Under the pieces are notes generated by a model. The model was not told the origin of the DNA and did no database searches. It worked only from the letters and a program-made list of their open reading frames with translations. A program made the position numbers and the translations under genes. From Puia dinghuensis (GTDB lineage Bacteria; Bacteroidota; Bacteroidia; Chitinophagales; Chitinophagaceae): a stretch of 6,824 nt of DNA. Location of the stretch: NCBI GenBank assembly GCA_026224995.1, contig JAMFRX010000376.1, positions 1-6,824 on the forward strand, given 5' to 3'. Each line of letters begins with the position of its first letter. Within the stretch, counting starts at the first letter, position 1. Shown here in pieces: positions 1 to 6,717 of this stretch.

Positions 1-1
1 C

Positions 2-1420
2 CCGCTATTCATGGGGATGGATACCCATGCGTTGTCTACGCCCGCCCATGCGACGGCTTTGGAAGTGCTGGCGGCTAATGGCGTGGAGGTCATGATCGCC
101 GTGAATGACGAGTACACTCCTACCCCGGCGGTGTCGCATGCTATCATTCAATACAACCTTGGCAGGACGATGGGGCTGGCTGATGGAATTATAATCACTC
201 CATCGCACAACCCGCCCGACGATGGCGGTTTCAAGTACAATCCACCGAATGGCGGGCCCGCGGAGAATGATATCACCAAATGGGTGGAGACGACTGCCAA
301 CGGGTTCCTTGAAAATATAGCCAAGGGCAACACCACCGACATAAAAAGAATTCCTTTTGAACGGGCTTTGAAGGCTTCCACTACGCATAGGCACGATTAT
401 CTGAACAACTATGTGAATGATCTTGGCAATGTGCTGGACATGGATGTGATCCGCGGCGGGAAGGTAAAGCTGTGCGTCGATCCGCTGGGCGGAGCCGGTG
501 TTCATTACTGGCAGCCGATAGCGGACAAATACAAATTGGAGGTCACCATCATCAATGCTTTGGTAGACCCGACATTCCGGTTCATGAGCCTCGATCATGA
601 CGGCAAGATCAGGATGGACCCTTCTTCTCCTTATGCCATGAATGGCCTGCTTCGCATGCAGGACAAGTTCGACCTGTGCGTCGCCTGCGATACGGACCAT
701 GACCGCCATGGCATCGTCACGAAGCATTCGGGGCTGCTCCCGCCCAACCATTATCTATGTGTGTGCATCGACTACCTGTTCCGCAACAGGCCAGGATGGG
801 GCGCGCAGGCGGCCGTAGGAAAAACGGTTGTCAGCAGCTCGCTGATCGACCGGGTCGCGGCCAATGCGGGCAGGAAGGTTTATGAAGTTCCCGTAGGCTT
901 CAAATGGTTTGTAGACGGGCTGGTAAAGGGGAGCCTGGGCTTCGTTGGTGAGGAAAGTGCGGGGGCTGCTTTCTTACGTAAGGACGGCAAGGTCTGGACG
1001 ACGGACAAGGATGGGTTCATCCCTGCCCTGCTGTCGGCGGAGATCATGTCGAAGACTGGCAGGGATCCGGGCGAGATCTACGAGAGCCTTACGGCAAAGC
1101 TAGGTGACCCGGTATACGACCGGATAGATGCCAAAGCCAGCGCGGAGCAGAAGAAGGCTTTGGGTCAGCTGAATCCGCAGCAGATCAAGTCGAAGGAAAT
1201 GGCGGGCGAGCCAATAACCACCATGCTCACCAATGCGCCGGGTAATAATGCGGCCATCGGCGGGCTGAAGGTTTCGACGGAGAGCGGCTGGTTTGCCGCG
1301 CGGCCTTCCGGGACAGAAGATATTTATAAGATCTATGCGGAAAGCTTCCAGGGCAAGGAGCATCTGCAGCGCATTCTTGACGATGCGCAGGCCATAGTAG
1401 ACAAAGCGATAGGGAAATAA
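2..1420 (+). CDS. pgm: Phosphoglucomutase (alpha-D-glucose phosphate-specific), 5'-truncated by window edge
   Basis: This cytoplasmic enzyme interconverts glucose 1-phosphate and glucose 6-phosphate. The frame is open from base 2, and the residues before the first visible Met (base 11) already match the family, so that Met is internal and the true start lies outside the window. Counting residues from that Met, the phosphoserine loop TPSHNPP carries catalytic Ser65 (codon 203-205). The metal-binding loop DTDHDRHG begins at Asp227, the sugar-specificity loop GEESAG is at 313-318, and the C-terminal phosphate-binding RPSGTE is at 431-436, so all four active-site loops are intact. Compared from memory with the 546-residue E. 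coli Pgm (catalytic Ser146), about 80 N-terminal residues are missing. The sequence is E. coli Pgm-like along its whole visible length and is not a phosphomannomutase/ManB type. The TAA stop is 24 bp before the phosphorylase start, suggesting co-transcription: this enzyme would use the phosphorylase product. Confidence 0.96.
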   Translation, partial: PLFMGMDTHALSTPAHATALEVLAANGVEVMIAVNDEYTPTPAVSHAIIQYNLGRTMGLADGIIITPSHNPPDDGGFKYNPPNGGPAENDITKWVETTANGFLENIAKGNTTDIKRIPFERALKASTTHRHDYLNNYVNDLGNVLDMDVIRGGKVKLCVDPLGGAGVHYWQPIADKYKLEVTIINALVDPTFRFMSLDHDGKIRMDPSSPYAMNGLLRMQDKFDLCVACDTDHDRHGIVTKHSGLLPPNHYLCVCIDYLFRNRPGWGAQAAVGKTVVSSSLIDRVAANAGRKVYEVPVGFKWFVDGLVKGSLGFVGEESAGAAFLRKDGKVWTTDKDGFIPALLSAEIMSKTGRDPGEIYESLTAKLGDPVYDRIDAKASAEQKKALGQLNPQQIKSKEMAGEPITTMLTNAPGNNAAIGGLKVSTESGWFAARPSGTEDIYKIYAESFQGKEHLQRILDDAQAIVDKAIGK

Positions 1421-1444
1421 TTATACAACAGACAAATAAATGTT
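1421..1444 (+). other. A/T-rich spacer and translation-initiation region before the phosphorylase
   Basis: These 24 bp between the pgm stop and the phosphorylase start are strongly A/T-rich within otherwise GC-rich coding DNA. There is no GGAGG-like Shine-Dalgarno sequence; the stretch just before the start is AAATAAATGTT. An earlier ATG at 1440 is followed after one codon by an in-frame TGA, so the ATG at 1445 is the usable start. Leaders like this, lacking a Shine-Dalgarno sequence, are typical of Bacteroidota. I see no terminator, which is consistent with read-through from pgm. Confidence 0.5.
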
Positions 1445-3928
1445 ATGAGCACTAGCACGGTGAATACACAATATGGCATTCCCACCAGCAGTCCGGAAGC
1501 CATGAAGACAGAAGGGTTCAACACTTTAGCCTCGTTAGCGCTGGATATGCGCTGGTCCTGGAATCACGATGCCGACGAGCTATGGCAGCAGCTGGCCCCG
1601 GCCTTATGGGAAGAAACGCATAATCCCTGGCTGGTGGTGCAGAGCGTCTCCGGCGACCAGGTGCGACGGCTGCTGGCGTCGCCGGCTTTCCATGATAAGC
1701 TGAGCGCCATTGTGCGGCATAAAGAGGACGAAGATGCACAGTCAGGCTGGTTCAAGACGAAGTACCCGGATTCGCCCCTGAAGCATGTAGCCTACTTCAG
1801 CATGGAATTCATGCTCGGCGAATCCCTGCCGATCTATGTAGGGGGGTTGGGCAATGTAGCGGGTGATCAGCTCAAGAGCGCAAGCGACCTGGATGTGCCC
1901 GTTACGGGTATCGGGCTGCTTTATCAAAGAGGCTATTTCAGGCAATCCTTTAATGAATATGGCGACCAGCAGGCCCACAATCCGTTCAATGATCCAGGAC
2001 AGCTCCCTGTAACACCCTTACGCCTTCCCAATGGAGAGTGGGTGCGGATAGAGATCTCTCTGCTGGGGCGGCCGCTGTGGCTGAGGGCCTGGAAGGTTCA
2101 GACGGGGCGGGCCCAGCTTTATTTGCTGGACAGCAATGATGCCGCCAATGCGCCCGAGCACCGCGAGATCACCGGGGAAGTCTATGGCGGGGGGCAGGAG
2201 ACGCGGATCATGCAGGAGATCGTGCTGGGCATTGGCGGGTGGAGGTTGCTAAAGCAGCTGGGCATCTCGCCGGATGTTTGTCATTTGAATGAAGGGCATG
2301 CGGCATTCGTGGTGCTGGAACGCGCCTACGATCACATGCAGAAGACGGGGGTGAACTTCGAGACGGCCCTGGCCATTACGCGGGCCGGCAACCTCTTCAC
2401 CACGCATACGGCGGTGGCCGCGGGCTTCGATAAATTTGATCAGGGGCTTGTAGCCAAATATTTCGGCAGCTATGTGGAGAAGCGGCTAGGCATCTCCATG
2501 CAGGACCTGCTGGCGTTGGGCCGACAAGATCCCGGCAATGGCAATGAACCTTTTAATATGGCTTATCTGGCCGTTCACGGCAGCTGGGGCATCAATGGGG
2601 TGAGCAAGCTGCATGGGCAGGTGAGCCGTCATCTCTTTGAGCCGCTATTTGGTCGGTGGCCGACGGAAGAGGTGCCGATCGCGCATATCACCAATGGGGT
2701 GCATACGCCGACCTGGGAATCGGAAGCAGCCGACAAGCTTTGGGCGGAAGCCATTGGAAAAGACCGGTGGAAAGGCACTACGGAATCCTTTGAAGAGTGT
2801 ATCCGTGGGGTAGCCGATGATAAGCTGTGGGAGATGCGTAATGCCGCCCGTGAGGCGTTGCTGAGCTATGTGAAGGAAAGCTCGGGCAGTGTCTTTTCAC
2901 CCACGACGCTGACCATTGGGTTTGCGCGGCGGTTCGTTCCCTATAAGCGGCCGGACCTGCTGCTGATGGATGAGGACAGGCTGGTGAGGCTGCTTACCAA
3001 TCAGCAGCAGCCTGTGCAGCTGGTGATAGCCGGCAAGGCGCCGCCTTCCGACCAGGGTGGCCGCGACCTGATAAAACGTTGGATCCAGTTCATCAACCGG
3101 ACGAAGCTGACGGAACACGTGGTCTTCCTGAACGACTACGATATGCTGATGGCCGCGCACCTTGTAGGCGGCATGGATGTCTGGCTCAATACGCCGCAGC
3201 GGCCCTGGGAGGCCAGCGGCACCAGCGGGATGAAGGTGCTGGTGAATGGCGGAGTCAATCTGAGCGAGCTGGATGGCTGGTGGGTAGAAGCCTACAATCC
3301 CGAAGTGGGCTGGGCATTGGGCGATGGACTGGAGCATGGTACGGATCCTGCGGTGGACTGGCGGGAATCGCAAGCCCTCTTTGATCTGCTGGAGAAGGAG
3401 GTGATACCGTCTTTTTACGAACGGAATGGGGAAGGCGTTCCCGTATCCTGGGTAAAGCGGGTGCGCGAGAGCATGGCGACGCTGACGCCTTACTTCTCTT
3501 CCAACCGTACCGTGCGGGAATATGCGGAGAACTATTATCTGACCGCTGCGGCGGCCTATCACGCCAGGGCGGCGCATGAAAATGAGCTGGGCAAGCGGAT
3601 AGTCCAGTGGAAGCATATGCTGGAGGAGCAATGGCCGCACTTTAAATTCGGGGAGATGAAGATAACGACCGACCAGGAAAACCATCATTTCGAGGTCCCG
3701 GTTTTTTTAAACGGGCTCGATCCGAATGCGGTTTTGGTACAGGTGGTCGCCGGAGCGCCGCTATCCGTAACGGATATGAACCCGGGGGGCAATGCGGATG
3801 GCTGGATACATTATAGCGCGACTGTCCCCGCCGTGCGGCCCGCGGGAAATTTCACGGCGAGGATCATCGCCAGGAACCAGGAAGTTTCTATTCCCCTGGA
3901 GTTTGAAAAGGTACTCTGGCAGCACTGA
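1445..3928 (+). CDS. glgP: Alpha-glucan phosphorylase (glycogen/maltodextrin phosphorylase, GT35)
   Basis: This PLP-dependent cytoplasmic enzyme phosphorolyses alpha-1,4-glucans and releases glucose 1-phosphate. The 827-residue protein belongs to the prokaryotic alpha-glucan phosphorylase branch with an N-terminal DUF3417-like segment (about residues 20-110, including LALDMRWSWNHD). The glycine-rich loop YVGGLGNVAGDQLKSASD is at 131-148, HLNEGHAAF at 280-288, FTTHTAVAAGFD at 318-329, HITNGVHTPTW from 414, and FARRFVPYKRP at 493-503. EASGTSGMK at 589-597 supplies Lys597 (codon 3233-3235) as the predicted Schiff-base lysine for PLP. The last roughly 90 residues form the beta-rich tail usual in this branch, ending in the characteristic LEFEKVLWQH. 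Length and motifs indicate an intact enzyme. Its position directly after pgm supports a glycogen or maltodextrin breakdown role. Glycogen versus short maltodextrin preference cannot be read from the sequence. Confidence 0.95.
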   Translation: MSTSTVNTQYGIPTSSPEAMKTEGFNTLASLALDMRWSWNHDADELWQQLAPALWEETHNPWLVVQSVSGDQVRRLLASPAFHDKLSAIVRHKEDEDAQSGWFKTKYPDSPLKHVAYFSMEFMLGESLPIYVGGLGNVAGDQLKSASDLDVPVTGIGLLYQRGYFRQSFNEYGDQQAHNPFNDPGQLPVTPLRLPNGEWVRIEISLLGRPLWLRAWKVQTGRAQLYLLDSNDAANAPEHREITGEVYGGGQETRIMQEIVLGIGGWRLLKQLGISPDVCHLNEGHAAFVVLERAYDHMQKTGVNFETALAITRAGNLFTTHTAVAAGFDKFDQGLVAKYFGSYVEKRLGISMQDLLALGRQDPGNGNEPFNMAYLAVHGSWGINGVSKLHGQVSRHLFEPLFGRWPTEEVPIAHITNGVHTPTWESEAADKLWAEAIGKDRWKGTTESFEECIRGVADDKLWEMRNAAREALLSYVKESSGSVFSPTTLTIGFARRFVPYKRPDLLLMDEDRLVRLLTNQQQPVQLVIAGKAPPSDQGGRDLIKRWIQFINRTKLTEHVVFLNDYDMLMAAHLVGGMDVWLNTPQRPWEASGTSGMKVLVNGGVNLSELDGWWVEAYNPEVGWALGDGLEHGTDPAVDWRESQALFDLLEKEVIPSFYERNGEGVPVSWVKRVRESMATLTPYFSSNRTVREYAENYYLTAAAAYHARAAHENELGKRIVQWKHMLEEQWPHFKFGEMKITTDQENHHFEVPVFLNGLDPNAVLVQVVAGAPLSVTDMNPGGNADGWIHYSATVPAVRPAGNFTARIIARNQEVSIPLEFEKVLWQH

Positions 3929-3953
3929 GAATGAGAATAGTTTGGGGTATAAT
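3925..3953 (+). promoter_or_regulatory. Possible promoter for the amidohydrolase gene
   Basis: A perfect TATAAT lies at 3948-3953. Seventeen bases upstream is CTGAGA (3925-3930), which matches four of six positions of TTGACA. This would give a transcription start near 3960 and a short leader to the ATG at 3984. It is an E. coli-type sigma-70 pattern. Bacteroidota primary promoters normally follow TTTG and TAnnTTTG, which I do not find here at proper spacing. The element may therefore be a chance match in A/T-rich DNA, with the gene read from the upstream operon. Confidence 0.3.
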
Positions 3954-3956
3954 GCC

Positions 3957-3976
3957 TAAATTGTAAAACCAATTTA
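3957..3976. repeat. Perfect 7-bp inverted repeat (TAAATTG-N6-CAATTTA)
   Basis: TAAATTG (3957-3963) and its exact reverse complement CAATTTA (3970-3976) are separated by six bases (TAAAAC). The dyad ends 7 bp before the ATG of the amidohydrolase and starts 3 bp after the TATAAT hexamer. With only one G:C pair per arm it would be a weak RNA hairpin and has no T-tract, so it is not a terminator. Its size and position suit a dimeric repressor operator, but chance in A/T-rich DNA cannot be excluded. Confidence 0.4.
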
Positions 3977-3983
3977 CTGCATT

Positions 3984-5432
3984 ATGAAATTATTCCTTTC
4001 TATTCTGTCCTTTATGGGCGTGGCCGTAAGCGTATGCGGCCAACCGGTGTCCGGAGATACTGTCGTCAAATCGCAGGCCATGACCGAGATCGCAGCGCGG
4101 TATGGCGATTATAAAAAGATAGCCCTTCAGATCTGGGACTATGCCGAAGTCGGCTATAAGGAGGTCAAGAGCTCGGCGTTGCTGCAGAAGACCCTCGCCG
4201 ACAATGGCTTTACCGTCAAGGCAGGGGTAGCGGAGATCCCTACGGCCTTTGTAGCGACCTATGGTTCCGGCAGTCCGGTGATCGGCATCCTGGCGGAATT
4301 CGATGCTTTGCCGGGTCTGGCGCAGCAGGCCGTTCCGGAAAAGGCCCCTATAGAAGGGAAGGCGGCGGGGCATGGTTGCGGGCACCACCTGTTCGGCACC
4401 GCCAGCGTGGCGGCGGGCATAGAGATCAAGAAGCTCATAGCGGAGAAGAAGCTGAAAGGCACCATCCGCGTGTATGGGTGTCCGGCAGAAGAGGGCGGCT
4501 CTGGTAAGGTGTACATGGTCCGGGCGGGCCTTTTCAACGATGTAGACGTCGTGATCCACTGGCATCCCGGGGCCGACAATTCCGTAACGCTCACCAGCGC
4601 GCTTGCCAATAAATCCGCCAAGTTCCGGTTTCATGGATTGTCCGCGCATGCGGCGGCAGCGCCCGACAAAGGCAGGTCTGCCCTCGATGGTGTCGAGTCC
4701 ATGGACTATATGGTCAACATGATGCGCGAACATGTTCCGCAGGAGACGCGCATCCACTATGTGATCACCAATGGCGGCAAGGCGCCCAATGTAGTTCCCG
4801 ACTTTGCGGAAGTTTATTATTATGTGCGTCATCCCAAGAAGGAGGAAGTCGTACGCATTTTCGATTGGGTGACCAAAGCGGCGGAAGGCGCGGCCATGGG
4901 GACGCAGACGAAGGTGGATTATGAGGTCATCGGCGGCACCCATGACCTGCTGCTCAACAAGGCGCTGGCGGATGCGATGCAGCAGAATTTGCAGCGGGTG
5001 GGCGGGGTGAGCTATACGGCGGAGGAAGTGGAGTTCGGCAAGAAGATACAGGCCAGCTTTACCTATAGTGTTCCGGCCATCGAAACCGCGGGGATGGTCA
5101 AGCCGTTGAAGGAGGATCCCGAGGGGGGGATCGGCGGCTCTACGGATGTAGGGGATGTGAGCTATGCGGTACCTACCGTAGGGCTGGTGGCAGCGACCTG
5201 GGTACCCGGGACGCCGGCGCATAGCTGGCAGGCCACGGCGTGTGGCGGAACGGATATCGGCATCAAGGGGATGATGGTAGCGGCCAAGACCATGGCGCTG
5301 ACGGCTATCGATTGTTTTACCAATCCGGTGCTGGTGAGCGCGGCCAAGGAAGAATTCAAGAAAGATAAGGGGAGCTATCAATACCAGGCGTTGCTGGGGG
5401 ATCGGAAGCCGGCGCTGAATTACCGGGACTGA
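3984..5432 (+). CDS. Secreted M20-family amidohydrolase, AbgB-like
   Basis: This 482-residue dinuclear-metal amidohydrolase (M20D group) resembles E. coli AbgB, the B subunit of p-aminobenzoyl-glutamate hydrolase, over nearly its full length (AbgB is 481 residues). Family members hydrolyse amide bonds of N-acyl or N-aroyl amino acids; the substrate here is unknown. Residues 1-19 are a signal peptide: a Lys, a hydrophobic core, and predicted cleavage at Gly19|Gln20, fitting the Bacteroidota Q-rule (N-terminal Gln convertible to pyroglutamate). Cys18 is not in a good lipobox. Predicted catalytic and metal-binding elements are Asp107 in AEFDALPG, Cys132 and His134 in GHGCGHH, Glu169-Glu170 in PAEEGGSGK, His194 in HWHPG, and His413 in TPAHSW. 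GLSAHAAAAP (218-227) opens the lid/dimerisation domain, and STDVGD is at 386-391. The ATG at 3984 is preferred because it gives a complete signal peptide. No AbgA or AbgT partner is visible. It lies 55 bp after glgP and could have its own promoter. Confidence 0.9.
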   Translation: MKLFLSILSFMGVAVSVCGQPVSGDTVVKSQAMTEIAARYGDYKKIALQIWDYAEVGYKEVKSSALLQKTLADNGFTVKAGVAEIPTAFVATYGSGSPVIGILAEFDALPGLAQQAVPEKAPIEGKAAGHGCGHHLFGTASVAAGIEIKKLIAEKKLKGTIRVYGCPAEEGGSGKVYMVRAGLFNDVDVVIHWHPGADNSVTLTSALANKSAKFRFHGLSAHAAAAPDKGRSALDGVESMDYMVNMMREHVPQETRIHYVITNGGKAPNVVPDFAEVYYYVRHPKKEEVVRIFDWVTKAAEGAAMGTQTKVDYEVIGGTHDLLLNKALADAMQQNLQRVGGVSYTAEEVEFGKKIQASFTYSVPAIETAGMVKPLKEDPEGGIGGSTDVGDVSYAVPTVGLVAATWVPGTPAHSWQATACGGTDIGIKGMMVAAKTMALTAIDCFTNPVLVSAAKEEFKKDKGSYQYQALLGDRKPALNYRD

Positions 5433-5442
5433 TCTGAAGAAT

Positions 5443-6714
5443 CTATCTATATGGAGTGTCGGAAAGGAGATTGATCGGCTGGCCGCTCCCTTGCAGCATC
5501 GCCTCGCGGATAGCGCCTGTTCCTTCGAAGGCGATGCGAAGCCCGACGATATCGCCTATGGACTGGGCGTTGGGCATGCTGAAAGCGGGCTGTCCGTTGA
5601 CGGCTATTTTCAGCACATGATCTTCTTCGCTGCAGACGATCCGCTGCCAGGAGCTGAAATCGCACCCAAAGGCGCTGAGGTCGTGGTCTTTCCCGTTGAC
5701 CGCAGAGGAGCCCGTGAGTATCCCGAGGCTGGCGATGCAGCCCTTGTCCGACAGCGGGACGACGATAGCGCTAATTGTCCCCAGGAGGGTTATACGAATG
5801 TTGCGGCAGAGGCATTGTTCCACTGTAGAGGTATTTTTCACAGTAGTAGCGAGTATAAAGCGGGTTCCGTGAATGTCTGGGAAGGCCCGGACATCGGCGA
5901 AGGTGACCCAGGTATCGCTGAAGACGGCCGAACCGGTGATGGCCGAAAGGGTCGCGGTGGTCACGCCCAGGAGACCGGAGTCGGCTGCGATATCTTTTGT
6001 GGACAGGTACACCGGAAGCGAGGGGCGCCCTACGATGCCCTTCCAGCCTTTTGTAGTAATGAATACCGGCGATTCCTTCATTATTTCTCCGTCGACGACG
6101 AGCTTGGCTGCAAAATAGCCGGGATAGTAATAAATTGACGTATGCTGCTTGCCGTTGGGGTCCACTTTCTCCCGGCGCCGGATATCCCAGCTTTGCTGGA
6201 TCATTACCTCATGGGGATGGAGCGGGGTGGCATCGTAGTCGAATACCACAGAGTTAGGAAGTCCGTCTGAAGTCCGTCTGCTTTCGAAGCGTACAGAGAG
6301 CGCGGTGCCGGTGGGATGGAGGCGTGCGCTCAGCAGGGAGAGCAGGGCGGCGAGGGCTATCGTTGCGATTATGAGGGGTGCAAGGATGGGGCGGCGGGGT
6401 GCGGGCTTATCGGCCGGGGGGGGCGGGCCGGCAGCATGGGTGGCGGAAGCGTTGTGCTGCAGGAAGTCGCGCCAGCTTTCGAAGCCGGCATAGCGGGCCA
6501 GCGTATTGAGGGTAGCCGTCGTAGGGGAATGATCGTATTTTACTTTTCCCCAGATCCGCTTGAGGGTGGAGACGCTAAGCCTTACGGAAGTCTTTTGGAA
6601 GATACGTTCGCTGAGGTCGTCGAAATCTTCGTTGGTCCAGGATGAAGGATCGCCCCAGCCTAATGCCACCTGGATGAGGTGGCGGCAATGTTCCAGTGCG
6701 GTATCGGTATTCAT
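5443..6714 (-). CDS. Single-pass membrane protein with HTH-like N-terminal domain and large extracytoplasmic region (candidate transmembrane regulator)
   Basis: I cannot assign a named family to this 423-residue protein. Residues 1-87 form a compact helical domain with conserved-looking Trp/Gly positions (LGWGDPSSW, TLKRIWGKVKY, FESWRDFL). The stretch SVRLSVSTLKRIWG (43-56) could be a helix-turn-helix, though this is inference. A Pro/Ala-rich linker follows (94-109, with PPPP at 97-100), then one transmembrane helix at about 110-130 preceded by Arg107-Arg108, predicting N-inside/C-outside topology. The exported part has a PKD- or Ig-like beta region (about 138-226; FDYD, QQSWD, HTSIYYYPGYF) and a second beta-rich region (about 265-410) with five cysteines (301, 303, 326, 351, 361) that may form disulfides. 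It ends in a pattern (IAVNGQPAF, DIVGLRIAFEGTG) recalling concanavalin-like lectin/glucanase folds. The A-rich leader CTAAAAA before the ATG has no Shine-Dalgarno sequence. It starts 3 bp after the preceding gene and converges on the amidohydrolase with a 10-bp gap. Confidence 0.85.
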   Translation of the reverse strand: MNTDTALEHCRHLIQVALGWGDPSSWTNEDFDDLSERIFQKTSVRLSVSTLKRIWGKVKYDHSPTTATLNTLARYAGFESWRDFLQHNASATHAAGPPPPADKPAPRRPILAPLIIATIALAALLSLLSARLHPTGTALSVRFESRRTSDGLPNSVVFDYDATPLHPHEVMIQQSWDIRRREKVDPNGKQHTSIYYYPGYFAAKLVVDGEIMKESPVFITTKGWKGIVGRPSLPVYLSTKDIAADSGLLGVTTATLSAITGSAVFSDTWVTFADVRAFPDIHGTRFILATTVKNTSTVEQCLCRNIRITLLGTISAIVVPLSDKGCIASLGILTGSSAVNGKDHDLSAFGCDFSSWQRIVCSEEDHVLKIAVNGQPAFSMPNAQSIGDIVGLRIAFEGTGAIREAMLQGSGQPINLLSDTPYR

Positions 6715-6717
6715 TTT

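Noticed and set aside
5..751. 248-codon minus-strand open frame antisense to pgm
   Set aside because: It mirrors the strongly conserved phosphoglucomutase active-site region and shows no domain of its own.
1417..1424. 8-bp palindrome ATAATTAT at the pgm stop codon
   Set aside because: It is very short and purely A/T, so it is expected by chance in an A/T-rich spacer.
2897..3688. 263-codon minus-strand open frame inside the phosphorylase gene
   Set aside because: It lies fully antisense to conserved phosphorylase motifs including the PLP lysine, and its translation is low-complexity and Arg/His/Pro-rich with no domain.
3697..3714. CCCGGTTTTTTTAAACGGG as a terminator hairpin
   Set aside because: It lies inside the phosphorylase coding sequence, more than 200 bp before its stop. 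The arms pair only imperfectly and no T-run follows the second arm.
4035..4040. Cys18 of the amidohydrolase as a lipoprotein attachment site
   Set aside because: The -1 residue is Val and the preceding VSV does not fit a lipobox. Cleavage one residue later, before Gln20, fits signal peptidase I better.
3990..5381. Long open frame (463 codons) on the minus strand, antisense to the amidohydrolase
   Set aside because: The plus-strand frame has complete family motifs and a signal peptide. The antisense protein is rich in Arg and His with no recognisable domain, as expected for a mirror frame in GC-rich coding DNA.
5491..6138. 215-codon plus-strand open frame antisense to the membrane-protein gene
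   Set aside because: The minus-strand frame has coherent architecture (domain, linker, transmembrane helix, ectodomain). The plus-strand frame has none and no initiation context.
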